A stretch of DNA of 33,518 nucleotides from Henriciella sp. (GTDB lineage Bacteria; Pseudomonadota; Alphaproteobacteria; Caulobacterales; Hyphomonadaceae). Positions within the stretch are counted from its first letter, which is position 1. Every line of letters begins with the position of its first letter. Location of the stretch: the NCBI GenBank assembly GCA_012960415.1, contig DUBH01000012.1, positions 5,324 through 38,841 of the forward strand, written 5' to 3'. Positions 24,739 through 33,090 of this stretch are shown piece by piece. The position numbers and the translations under genes were made by a program. Below the pieces are notes generated by a model that worked only from the letters and a program-made list of their open reading frames with translations, was not told where the DNA came from and did no database searches.

Positions 24739-27201
24739 TCAGAAATTTATACGGCCTTCGGCACCAATCACGCGCGGCTCTTCGATCCAGCCAACATACA
24801 CGCCCGGGCTGAGTGGCGCGTCGACCGAGGCGGTATAGGTGGCTTCATCGGTTAGGTTGCGACCGAATACACGGAATTCGTAGCGGCCAAACTCCACCCC
24901 GACATGAGCATCGAATTTCGTATATCCTTCCTGAAACGCGTTCGGGTCGAGGTCGCCATCCAGGAACATCTCGTCCTTGAAGTTGGCTCCAATCCGGGCA
25001 TTCAGATCGAAATTCTCGAAACTGCGATTGAAGGCGAGATAGACGTTACCACTGAACTCGGGCGCAAAGGCCCCGCGTTCGCCGGCAAGGTCCTTGGTAC
25101 CCACACCTGCAGAATCCGGGCATGTGCCCAAGCCCGTTTCGATCACTGAACACCCTGCCCCTGGGAAGGACTGGAATTCGTGATCGAGATAGGCGAACGC
25201 ACCGCCAATCTCGATTTCGTCGCTGAGAAGGAACTGGCCATCAAGTTCCAGCCCCTGCACTTGAAGTTCAGCCGCGTTCCCAACCACGAAGCTTGTCCCA
25301 CTCCACGAGGTTACCTGCAGGTCTTCTAACTCGCTTCGGAAAATGATTGCCCCGATGCGAGCACGGTCACCCATGAACTGGTGCTTGATACCAGCTTCCC
25401 AAGCCGTGACTTTCTCATCCTCAAATTCATGACCCGGACGCGGGCTCCCATCCGGTTCCGCCGTGTCAGGACTGAAATTGTAACCACCAGATTTATAGCC
25501 AGTGGAATAGGAAATATAGGCCGACCCGTTGTCAGCATACTGCCAGCGCAGTTTTACAGATGGATCAAGATGATCTTCTGTTCGCGTATCGTTGAGGTCA
25601 GCAGCAAAGCGGTTGAGCAATGCGGCAAAAGTCGTTGCAGAGTTCAATCCATCTGCACCCCCAACAGTAGCGGCGGCGGTTAGATATTCGGTTAGATCGG
25701 CAGACCCGATCGTGTCTGCGGGTGTGACAAGGCCAACGAAGTCTCGGGGTGTGCCGGCTCCAACAACAACACTCTTATCGATGCTCTTCTCATCTTCGGA
25801 GTAACGCAAACCTAGTTCAAGTGTGACGCTGTCGGTCAGGTCAATGCCAAGCTCGCCAAAAAGCGCAATCGTTTCGGCTTGTTGATCGAAGAAAGTGCGT
25901 TGAGCAACGTTAACAATACCGCCGGGCAAAATCGATGTTGGCAAAACGCCAAATGTGCCATTGAACGCCGTTGTCTCTTCAATATAAGCATCCTGGTTTT
26001 CATAATACAGCCCGCCCAAGAAATTTATGCGCCCATCCCAGTCTGTGGCAATGCGAAGTTCCTGGCTAAACATGTCCAGTTCTTCTTCATCAAGATTGTT
26101 AATGAAGCTGACAGGCAGAAAATCCACATCGTGATGTTGAGCGAAATCGAAAGAGGAGTAGCCAGTAATCGAAGTGAGGGTAAAGTTATCGAACTCCCAT
26201 TCTGCCTTCACAGATCCGCTCAATGATTCAGTTGTCTCCGTGTCGGAGATTGGAGGGTCGCCGACACGGAATGCGGGATTGCCGTTGAAGCTGACATAAG
26301 CGGTATCTCCAGTAGAAACTCCAAAGTCTGGATGAAGCATTTGTGAGAGCGCTATCGTGCTAGGCGTCGGCAGGCGATCATCAATCGCATTAATGGTAAG
26401 CTCCTTACCGACCCCGTCCATTTCAAGATAGCTCAGTTTCGTCTCAACGTTTAAACTCTCCGTTGGTTGCCAGGCGAGCGTCGCCCGGGCGAACATGTCT
26501 TCGCGCTCGGCTTCGTCGCGATCAAAGACACGGTTCTCAACATATCCGTCAGTCGTCGTATAACGAATTGCCAACCGGCCTGCCAAATTATCCGCCAAGC
26601 CCGCGGAAAAGACGCCCGAGTAGCTTTGCGTATTGAATTCTGGTTCCCAGGCGACACCGACCCAACCATTGAGTTCTTCCCCGACTTCTGGCGAGGCCGT
26701 TTCAAGCTTGATCGCGCCAGCAACCGTGTTCTTACCGAATAGAACGCCCTGGGGCCCACGCAGAACCTCGACTTGCTGCAGGTCGAACTGGGACTGTGAG
26801 AATTGGCGGCTGCGCGGCTGATAAACGCCATCCACATAAAGGCCAACCGATTGCTCGAACCCCTTGTTGATTCCGGATCCGACACCTCGGATAAAGATGT
26901 TCGAGGTTTGCGCTCCCCGACCGACCTGCAGGCCCGGCACGCGCGCGGAAATCTGCTCAAGGTTCGTGACCCCTTGCGCTTCCAGCTCTGCTCCGGAAAC
27001 GGCGGTCACGGCCACTGGAGCATTGATCAGCGTCTCGTCCCGTTTACGTGCCGTAACAGTCACTGTTGTCAGTCTTGCTTCCCGCTCCGCTTCTGTTTCG
27101 GCAGGGACATCTGCCACTTGCCCATAGGCTGGCGCGGCAAGGGCAATGGCGATCGGCAAAATTGCTGCGCCGCTTAAATTGAATCTAAACTTCTGGTTCA
27201 T
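24739..27201 (-). CDS. TonB-dependent outer membrane receptor
   Basis: An 820-residue TonB-dependent receptor that imports a substrate across the outer membrane using the proton-motive force. A signal peptide ends near residue 27 (PAYG before QVAD). A TonB box-like TTVTVTARKRDE lies at 45-56, followed by the plug domain (VPGLQVGRG, IFIRGVGSG, VDGVYQPRS, VEVLRGPQGVLFGKN) and a 22-stranded barrel ending in Phe, as expected for outer-membrane assembly. GGGAGG precedes the ATG. It is the first gene of the catabolic series and no siderophore genes are present, so uptake of the carbon substrate is more likely than iron. It resembles sphingomonad and Hyphomonas receptors tied to degradation operons. 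A CATAAT (27276-27281, minus strand) could be a -10 needing an activator. Confidence 0.93.
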   Translation of the reverse strand: MNQKFRFNLSGAAILPIAIALAAPAYGQVADVPAETEAEREARLTTVTVTARKRDETLINAPVAVTAVSGAELEAQGVTNLEQISARVPGLQVGRGAQTSNIFIRGVGSGINKGFEQSVGLYVDGVYQPRSRQFSQSQFDLQQVEVLRGPQGVLFGKNTVAGAIKLETASPEVGEELNGWVGVAWEPEFNTQSYSGVFSAGLADNLAGRLAIRYTTTDGYVENRVFDRDEAEREDMFARATLAWQPTESLNVETKLSYLEMDGVGKELTINAIDDRLPTPSTIALSQMLHPDFGVSTGDTAYVSFNGNPAFRVGDPPISDTETTESLSGSVKAEWEFDNFTLTSITGYSSFDFAQHHDVDFLPVSFINNLDEEELDMFSQELRIATDWDGRINFLGGLYYENQDAYIEETTAFNGTFGVLPTSILPGGIVNVAQRTFFDQQAETIALFGELGIDLTDSVTLELGLRYSEDEKSIDKSVVVGAGTPRDFVGLVTPADTIGSADLTEYLTAAATVGGADGLNSATTFAALLNRFAADLNDTRTEDHLDPSVKLRWQYADNGSAYISYSTGYKSGGYNFSPDTAEPDGSPRPGHEFEDEKVTAWEAGIKHQFMGDRARIGAIIFRSELEDLQVTSWSGTSFVVGNAAELQVQGLELDGQFLLSDEIEIGGAFAYLDHEFQSFPGAGCSVIETGLGTCPDSAGVGTKDLAGERGAFAPEFSGNVYLAFNRSFENFDLNARIGANFKDEMFLDGDLDPNAFQEGYTKFDAHVGVEFGRYEFRVFGRNLTDEATYTASVDAPLSPGVYVGWIEEPRVIGAEGRINF

Positions 27202-27531
27202 ATTTATCCTCCCAAGAGCCCTTTTGTTCTCCGTGTTTCCGTTCCACGCTATGATGCATAAGGACGCGAAAGTAGATTATGAAATCTGGTGAAAGATCGC
27301 TCTGTTAGAGTCATACCAGTTCACGCCAACAGATCGTCATTCCGCGATACGAGAGAGCCTTAACGGTTAAAAATAGGGGAGACTATCCTTGTACTTACCG
27401 ATGAACAATCGGAGTCTGGGACAGTCTAGGCGGAACCAAGGCAAGGCTGGGACTGTTGCAGTCACTGATACCGGCCAGGCCAATACCTGTCGATAAACGA
27501 CCGGTATGAGCATCTTTCTCTTAGCCTAACA
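27202..27531. promoter_or_regulatory. Regulatory spacer between CopG gene and TonB receptor
   Basis: About 330 bases without a gene, forming the junction of transfer module and catabolic cluster. CTGGGACAGT (27416-27425) and CTGGGACTGT (27447-27456) are direct repeats starting 31 bases apart, three helical turns, as AraC-type half sites often are. ATACCGG (27468-27474) and CCGGTAT (27501-27507) form a loose inverted repeat. No good -35/-10 pair is seen for the receptor. Assignment as an AraC operator is inference. Confidence 0.35.
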
Positions 27532-27930
27532 TCAGTCGTCGGAGACTACGGATCCTGGTTCTTTCAACCTGACCATCCGCCTCGCCACCTGCTGCACGAA
27601 GTGATCATATCTGCGCTTGCCCAGCGCATGCGCGGCCTCTCGCTCAGCCTCTGGCAAAGGCTCCATACGCGTGAGCCAGTACAAGACATATTGGGCAAGT
27701 GTTTCTGTGCAGAGTCGAATGTCGGTTTCAATCCGGTCCTGGCGCGCATCGTACCTGTCCATGCGTGTAAGAAGCTCACTATCACGCCGCTCGACCTGAT
27801 CGGGATGGAAGTATTGCATGAGAGCCATCTCGATGATGGCCGTCATACTTGCGTCGTGCAGGCTTGCCTCTAGCACCAGCTTCTCCCAAAGCGCATCAGT
27901 AACGCGAATGTTAATTCGATTTCGTTTCAT
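27532..27930 (-). CDS. CopG-like ribbon-helix-helix protein of conjugation module
   Basis: A 132-residue protein starting MKRNRINIRVTDALWEKL, the beta strand and helix of a ribbon-helix-helix DNA-binding domain, followed by a second helix (SMTAIIEMALMQYF) and a basic, helical C-terminal part with repeated Asp/Arg (DRYDARQDRIETDIR). In alphaproteobacterial conjugative elements a CopG-type gene regularly follows traG, and this one starts three bases after the traG stop, oriented the same way. It may regulate transfer genes or assist the relaxosome. In related elements trbB comes next; here the next gene is the TonB receptor, 330 bases away. Confidence 0.8.
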   Translation of the reverse strand: MKRNRINIRVTDALWEKLVLEASLHDASMTAIIEMALMQYFHPDQVERRDSELLTRMDRYDARQDRIETDIRLCTETLAQYVLYWLTRMEPLPEAEREAAHALGKRRYDHFVQQVARRMVRLKEPGSVVSDD

Positions 27931-27933
27931 CGC

Positions 27934-29898
27934 TCACCACCCCGGTATCACATCCTGATCGACTTCATCGAGCGCCAGCGCCTGGCGCACAGCGTCGAGG
28001 TGCTGAGCCACCGCCGGATCGGCAGGATCATCTTCCACTTCATGACCTCCGGGTTCCCCAATATTGTGACTCAGCACATCTTCGCGCTCCAACTGGTGGC
28101 GCAATTCTCGGCCGGCGTCGTCATCCGACACTGTAGCCATGCTACCCTCTTCGAAACCTTGCTCTGCGATGAAATCTGACCATTCCGACGTGTTCTTACT
28201 ATCGTCTGGCTCGCAAGCAGCCGGTGACAGAACCCGCGTCGTGAAATTCCGGTCCTCAAAATAGCGCAGCTTGTCTGCGAGCACGGGCGCAGCGCCTGAC
28301 ACCATGACCACTTCCCTGTCGGGCGGGAGCTGCATGATCTCACCGGGCGTCAGCAACTGGCGCTGGGTCTCCTGACGCGACACCATCATGTGCGATAACC
28401 AGGGTGCCAATCTGTGGCCTGTATAGTTTTTCTGGGATCGCTGTTCTGTCTTGGTTCCGAGCGCTTCGGATATCCGCTTGGCCGTGCGCTCATCGTTGGT
28501 CGCGAAGGCGACCCGCACATGGCAATTGTCGAGAATTGCATTGTTCGGCCCATAAGCTTTTTCGATCTGGTTCAGGGATTGCGCAATCAGAAAGGCGCGA
28601 ACACCGTACCCTGCCATAAAGGCGAGCGCACATTCAAAAAAATCGAGCCGCCCCAAGGCCGGGAACTCATCCAGCATCAGAAGCACTTTCCGGCGACCCG
28701 AATCTGGAAGCGTCTCGGTCAGCCGCCGCCCGATCTGATTGAGCACCAGCCGCATAAGTGGTTTCGTCCGCGACAAATCCGAGGGCGGAACCACAAGATA
28801 AAGCGAGACGGGCCGCGCTCCCTCCACCAGATCGCTGATCCGCCAATCGCTCTCAGATGTAACTGCGGCCACCACAGGATCACGGTAAAGCGACAAGAAA
28901 CTGAGCGCCGTTGACAAAACGCCTGAGCGTTCATTCTCAGCCTTGTTCAGAAGTTCGCGTGCCGCCTGAGCGACAACGGGGTGAACCGACCGCGCCCCGT
29001 CCCCGCGGGCGAGATGCTTTGTGTTCATCATCCGCGAGAGCGTTTCCTTGAAGGGCCGCGAGGGATCCGACAAGAATGACGCACATCCTGCCAGCGTCTT
29101 GTCTTTTTCGGCGTAGAGCACATGCAAAATGACGCCAACCAGCAAAGCATGTCCGGTCTTCTCCCAATGGCTGCGGCGCTCAAGCGAGCCTTCCGGATCC
29201 ACAAGGATGTCGGCAATATTCTGTACATCGCGTACTTCATTCGGTCCGCGCCGAACTTCCATCAACGGATTATATCGCGGGGAGTTCACATCCGTTGGAT
29301 CAAACCGGATGCATGGGCCGAGTTTCGAGCGCCAGCCTGATGTCAGGTCCCAGTTCTCGCCCTTGACGTCATGAATGACAGCGCTTCCTGTCCAGGACAG
29401 CAACGTCGGAACAACAAGGCCAACCCCTTTACCAGACCGCGTTGGCGCGAAAGCAAGCACATGTTCCGGGCCGTCATGACGGAGATATTTGCCTTTCCAC
29501 GTACCAAGGAAGACGCCGTCACCGCCCAGCAGTCTCGCCCGCACAAGATCGCGGCGGCCTGCCCACCGCGATGAGCCGTAGGTCGTCACGCGGCGTTCCC
29601 AGCGCGAACGCCAGACCGACCCGACAACCGCCGCCAGAATGCCGAGCAGGCCGCCACTTGCCGAAATCGCCCCACCTTTGGCAAAAACCTCCGGGGCATA
29701 CGCCTCATAGGCATACCACCATTGGAACAGTCTCCAGGGCCGATAGACTGGCTGTCCGTCCAACACGAACCATGGCCGCCCGAGCGCTGCCTGATAGCCA
29801 AGCTCATGCGCAACCCATTGCGTCGCTCCCCACAGGGTCAGCACAATTATCGATAGCACAATGAGCAACTGGCCAATCAGGATTTTGGACGGCGACAT
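27934..29898 (-). CDS. traG: Type IV coupling protein TraG/VirD4
   Basis: A 654-residue inner-membrane ATPase that brings the relaxase-DNA complex to the mating channel. The N-terminus has two membrane segments (about 8-30 and 78-95). The nucleotide-binding site shows APTRSGKG (151-158) and the Walker B VLLMLDEFPALG with Asp410-Glu411; the typical FLIAQSLNQIEKAYG and FATNDERTAKRIS stretches follow. The C-terminal 120 residues are acidic, as in other members where the tail recognises cargo. It lies between relaxase and CopG genes in the usual order. Length and motifs are complete, so it should be functional if a mating-pore apparatus is present elsewhere. Confidence 0.93.
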   Translation of the reverse strand: MSPSKILIGQLLIVLSIIVLTLWGATQWVAHELGYQAALGRPWFVLDGQPVYRPWRLFQWWYAYEAYAPEVFAKGGAISASGGLLGILAAVVGSVWRSRWERRVTTYGSSRWAGRRDLVRARLLGGDGVFLGTWKGKYLRHDGPEHVLAFAPTRSGKGVGLVVPTLLSWTGSAVIHDVKGENWDLTSGWRSKLGPCIRFDPTDVNSPRYNPLMEVRRGPNEVRDVQNIADILVDPEGSLERRSHWEKTGHALLVGVILHVLYAEKDKTLAGCASFLSDPSRPFKETLSRMMNTKHLARGDGARSVHPVVAQAARELLNKAENERSGVLSTALSFLSLYRDPVVAAVTSESDWRISDLVEGARPVSLYLVVPPSDLSRTKPLMRLVLNQIGRRLTETLPDSGRRKVLLMLDEFPALGRLDFFECALAFMAGYGVRAFLIAQSLNQIEKAYGPNNAILDNCHVRVAFATNDERTAKRISEALGTKTEQRSQKNYTGHRLAPWLSHMMVSRQETQRQLLTPGEIMQLPPDREVVMVSGAAPVLADKLRYFEDRNFTTRVLSPAACEPDDSKNTSEWSDFIAEQGFEEGSMATVSDDDAGRELRHQLEREDVLSHNIGEPGGHEVEDDPADPAVAQHLDAVRQALALDEVDQDVIPGW

Positions 29899-29967
29899 CG
29901 ATCGTCATACTCCGCGTGATAAAAACGCACCCAATGTCTCGCGTCTTTTATCGCCCGCACAGTGAGA

Positions 29968-29987
29968 ATGGCGGCAAATGCCGGCAA
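29968..29987. repeat. GCCGCCAT-type motif, copy in relaxase-traG spacer
   Basis: Plus strand ATGGCGGCAAATGCCGGCAA; on the minus strand it contains GCATTTGCCGCCAT. Related words occur in the other two spacers of the transfer module (around 32011-32030, 32131-32170 and 32951-32999). A shared regulator-binding or relaxosome site is possible. Confidence 0.4.
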
Positions 29988-30002
29988 CACTTTGCAAAAG
30001 CG

Positions 30003-31943
30003 CTATCGCGACAGGCCTCGCCCTCTGCCGGATGGAAATGACCAGGACAGATTTTTTGCCTTTTGTTCGATGATCAGGGATCGTCCCCGGTGTCGCTCCA
30101 TTTCCGGCCGCCACGGCACCAGCGCAAAAGTTGTCTCACTTCCAATGAGCGCTCTTCGCCCGGACGCGAGATCGACGGTCTTTTCAAACTTGCCTTCAAA
30201 TTGTTCACCTTTTGACAGCGTAACCTGAGATCTGCCGCTCCTTTCCGCTTCAAAGGCGCCTGCTCGCCTGAGCTCTTCTTCTCGGAGGCGCTTACGTGTC
30301 TCATCTGAGAGCTGACCTTCATCCGCCCTAAGCAATCCTCGGTCACGCAAGAAGCTGAGACGGGCCAGCTGCGCCTTGGCAAATCTCCTGTACGGATTTG
30401 CCGCCTCTGCAATCCTTCCATCCAGCCACGTCTCAGCATGGGCCTTGGTCTGGGCGTCCAGTGTCATCCAAGACCGCACCTTGAGCTTTGTGCGCCCACC
30501 TTGTCTCGTTTCATATTGCGTCGCCTTGTCCAAATAGTCCTCACCAATCTCCCAGACGCCATCCTTGCGGCGCGTCACAAATCCCGCTCGCCTTAAGGCT
30601 TCGAGCCGTCGTTTGTGAGCTTCCCGGTAATTGTGAGACGCGGTTGGTTCGGCCTCAGCGTGCAGCGCGTCAGAATAGTATCCGCCTGTCTGCCCGGCTA
30701 TCTGTGCAATGACCTTATCCGAGGCTCGCGGCGCGGGCTGAGACGGTGCGACTTCAACAATTGCCCCGCGTGGTGGCAAACCACCGGGCTCTACGCCGCC
30801 AGCAGGCACATGCCAGCGCGTACCTTCAAGGTCTTCGATCAGAAGGAAGCGCGTACCGCGCAATTCATCGTCTGGTCCCTGAGACAAGACAACACCTGTT
30901 ATTGGCTTCGCATCACTCGGCCGTTCTTCAAAGAAACGTACGCCCCGCGCAGTCTCTCCAGGTTCCAGACCCGCGCTGAGCGTTCGGACAATATCGCCGC
31001 GCCGTCCCATCGCTTTTAGCGCGGTCTGCCAGCCTTCTTTCAGCTGCCAGACGCCTCGGCTCGTTTCAGTTGCAAAATGCAGACTTTCCAAATGCCGCAA
31101 GCGCTGAAGCTGAAGGCTCCGGCGAAAGCGATCACCGGAACGATGGGCGGGTGCAACCTCAATCCAGTTCGCAACTGCCTGTTTCTCAAGCTCCCGGTCC
31201 AGCGATGTGAACCGATCCTGCGTCGCTTCATGTTGTTGGGCAGCGGCGATCTCCAAGTCGCGGCGAGGTCCGAGCAAACCTGTCACGATCTGCTTCGCGC
31301 GTCCCCTGATTCCCTTCGTCAGATAATTTCTGGCAATCACAAGATCCTTGCCGCGAGCATCTTTGCCCCTGATGACAATATGGGTGTGAGAGTGGCCTGT
31401 ATTGTGGTGATCGACGGCAACCCAGTCGAGCGGTGTCCCAAGATCACGCTCCATCGCAGCCATCAGCGCGCGTGCACTGGTCTTTAAGTCGCCGAGCTCG
31501 GCGCCATCTTCTGCTGAGACCGTCAGCCTGAACTGGTGCCGGTCATTTCCACTGCGCTCGGCAAATGCCCGGCCATCAATGTCGTCACCCTCAGGCCCAT
31601 ACAGTTTGCCACCGCTGCCATCGCGCTCAACGCCGTCACGCTGGATGTATCGTACATGCTCAGAAAATGCGCGCACACCACCCCCTCCCCGCGCCCGTGC
31701 AATATGGACTTTCACAATGACGCGGCGCATGCGTGCGCGGCTGATCTGCCGAAGCGTTTGCATTGCTTGCGGCGTCGCCCCATTTCCGCGGCCATTATTG
31801 CGTCCGGTAAAACCGCGCTTGCTTGACGGTCTACTAAGCCGGGCGGCAACTCGTTTCACCTGACGCCGAAATGACTTCCCACCAGCCTCGCCGCGATCTC
31901 GGATACGCCCAAGGCGCGGGGTGAAGTCACTGTCCCCTTTCAT
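30003..31943 (-). CDS. Relaxase/mobilisation nuclease with DUF3363 domain (VirD2/TraI-like)
   Basis: A 646-residue relaxase that nicks one strand at oriT and pilots it into the recipient. The N-terminal MKGDSDFTPRLGRIRDRG is the usual family start, supporting 31943 as the initiation codon despite a weak ribosome site. The likely active Tyr is Y99 in HVRYIQRDG, and the metal-binding histidines are in GHSHTHIVIRGKD (184, 186, 188), preceded by DHHNTG. The DUF3363 region fills the C-terminal two thirds. The 233-base spacer upstream (31944-32176) contains an inverted pair of AT/GC-patterned repeats and could hold oriT. Same strand and order as traG and traF in related elements. Confidence 0.92.
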   Translation of the reverse strand: MKGDSDFTPRLGRIRDRGEAGGKSFRRQVKRVAARLSRPSSKRGFTGRNNGRGNGATPQAMQTLRQISRARMRRVIVKVHIARARGGGGVRAFSEHVRYIQRDGVERDGSGGKLYGPEGDDIDGRAFAERSGNDRHQFRLTVSAEDGAELGDLKTSARALMAAMERDLGTPLDWVAVDHHNTGHSHTHIVIRGKDARGKDLVIARNYLTKGIRGRAKQIVTGLLGPRRDLEIAAAQQHEATQDRFTSLDRELEKQAVANWIEVAPAHRSGDRFRRSLQLQRLRHLESLHFATETSRGVWQLKEGWQTALKAMGRRGDIVRTLSAGLEPGETARGVRFFEERPSDAKPITGVVLSQGPDDELRGTRFLLIEDLEGTRWHVPAGGVEPGGLPPRGAIVEVAPSQPAPRASDKVIAQIAGQTGGYYSDALHAEAEPTASHNYREAHKRRLEALRRAGFVTRRKDGVWEIGEDYLDKATQYETRQGGRTKLKVRSWMTLDAQTKAHAETWLDGRIAEAANPYRRFAKAQLARLSFLRDRGLLRADEGQLSDETRKRLREEELRRAGAFEAERSGRSQVTLSKGEQFEGKFEKTVDLASGRRALIGSETTFALVPWRPEMERHRGRSLIIEQKAKNLSWSFPSGRGRGLSR

Positions 31944-32006
31944 CTACGCCGATACCGCGCGTATGACACCCAATCCCCAATGTTCATGGGAAAACACACA
32001 TAACCT

Positions 32007-32157
32007 GTATGTCGCAAATTGCGGCAAAAGGCGACGAAAAAAAGACGTGCAGACAAGGCATTAGATGGACGTGTACGTACATCCTTTAATCTTGCCCGTT
32101 CGGGTTCGCTGGCCCATCCCATGCCACCTTTCGCCGCAAATTGCCGCCATATGCCGG
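32007..32157. repeat. Inverted pair of GCCGCAA-TTGC motifs in traF-relaxase spacer
   Basis: The minus strand at about 32009-32034 reads TTTTGCCGCAATTTGCGACA and the plus strand at about 32130-32151 reads TTTCGCCGCAAATTGCCGCC, so near-identical 20-base units face each other about 100 bases apart. Between them lies a TGTACGTACA palindrome near 32070. This is the only sizeable spacer next to the relaxase gene and is the best oriT or control-region candidate, though no known nic sequence is recognised. Confidence 0.4.
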
Positions 32158-32176
32158 AATACGCCGCCATCTCTGA

Positions 32177-32677
32177 TCACCGCCAAGCAAGGATCAGACG
32201 CGCCACGCCAACGAGATCATGGATTTCAACGGGTCCGAAATAGCGTCCATCGAGGGAGTCCGGGTGCGCATTCATCAGGAAGAGCTGGTCTTGCCCAAGC
32301 ACCATACAGCCCTCCCAGGACGGCAAATCCCGCCCCGAAGAGTCTCGCAATCGCGCCTCTCCCCCGACTTTTCCATTGATCAGAAGCTGCGTGTCCCAAC
32401 GGCAGATTTCATCGCCGGGCAGCCCTGCAATCTGCTTCAATAAAGGCCAATCCCGCCCGACAAATCCTTGGGTCTGAGCCCACTGCGCGTCATCGCTTCT
32501 GGCTGAGACGACGACCCATCGGCCAAGGGTGAATGGCTCGTCGCTCAGCCAGTACAGCCCTTGCGGCGCGCTGCCGGTCCGGTTCCAGATCAGCCGATCC
32601 TGCGTAAAAACTGCGCCGAACAGGGCGAGCCCGATGCCCAGAAGGCCAACGCCGATCACACGTTTCCGCCGTCTCAT
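32177..32677 (-). CDS. traF: S26 family signal peptidase TraF
   Basis: A 166-residue inner-membrane serine peptidase of the TraF/LepB type; in conjugation TraF matures or circularises the pilin TrbC. One membrane segment (about 7-24) precedes the catalytic Ser36 in RTGSAPQGLYWL and the general base Lys81 in LLKQIAGLPGDEI. The start at 32677 is chosen because its ATG overlaps the stop of the AlpA-like gene by four bases (ATGA); the frame runs ten codons further upstream inside that gene. The presence of traF without trbC in the window implies that the pilus genes are elsewhere or lost. Confidence 0.9.
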   Translation of the reverse strand: MRRRKRVIGVGLLGIGLALFGAVFTQDRLIWNRTGSAPQGLYWLSDEPFTLGRWVVVSARSDDAQWAQTQGFVGRDWPLLKQIAGLPGDEICRWDTQLLINGKVGGEARLRDSSGRDLPSWEGCMVLGQDQLFLMNAHPDSLDGRYFGPVEIHDLVGVARLILAWR

Positions 32678-32910
32678 GACCGCAGTGGCTCGCCGGTCGA
32701 GGCCCATCTCTGGCGGTTAGACCAGTCCACCAGATCAGCTCTCGTGTAGTAGACGCGCCAGCCATGCTTGCGGTAGATCGGCCCGCGTCCCTGATAGCGG
32801 TAATGGCTGAGGGTGATGGGCGACAGGTTCAGAAATTCTGCCGCCTCGATAGCGGTCAGAAGCTCGGGCAGCTCCTCACGCTGTGGCGGTTTCCGGTTAT
32901 CTTTGGCCAT
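32674..32910 (-). CDS. AlpA-like helix-turn-helix DNA-binding protein
   Basis: A 78-residue winged helix-turn-helix of the MerR/AlpA excisionase-like group: LTAIEAAEFLNLSPITLSHYRYQGRGPIYRKHGWRVYY (in part) followed by TRADLVDW, the usual end of the domain. AAGGAG lies nine bases before the ATG. Its stop overlaps the traF start. In related alphaproteobacterial elements the same gene sits between the DUF736 gene and traF, and is thought to be a regulator or excision factor; its DNA target here may be the GCCGCCAT-type repeats in the module spacers, which is a guess. Confidence 0.88.
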   Translation of the reverse strand: MAKDNRKPPQREELPELLTAIEAAEFLNLSPITLSHYRYQGRGPIYRKHGWRVYYTRADLVDWSNRQRWASTGEPLRS

Positions 32911-33035
32911 GATGTCAGGCTCCTTCTCGTGGCTGTAAAGTCCACGAAAAGGATGCCGCCAGACGCCGCCATTTGTAGCCGCAAAAAGCGCATGCGCAAT
33001 TTTTCACCTGCCTGTTTACCATTGTTTCTACACGC

Positions 33036-33067
33036 AAAAACCGCCCCGGAGCTGATCTCCGGAGCGG
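33036..33067 (-). terminator. Strong rho-independent terminator after the DUF736 gene
   Basis: On the minus strand CCGCTCCGGAG and CTCCGGGGCGG form an 11-bp stem with one G-T pair and a 5-base loop, followed directly by TTTTT. It lies 24 bases past the stop of the DUF736 gene and should separate it from the AlpA-like gene. Confidence 0.85.
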
Positions 33068-33090
33068 CTCGCTTGCGATGGATCTGCCCC

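Noticed and set aside
32071-32081. TGTACGTACA palindrome as the nick site
   Set aside because: It lies in the right spacer but does not resemble known nic sequences of the IncP or Ti type; only the spacer as a whole is proposed.
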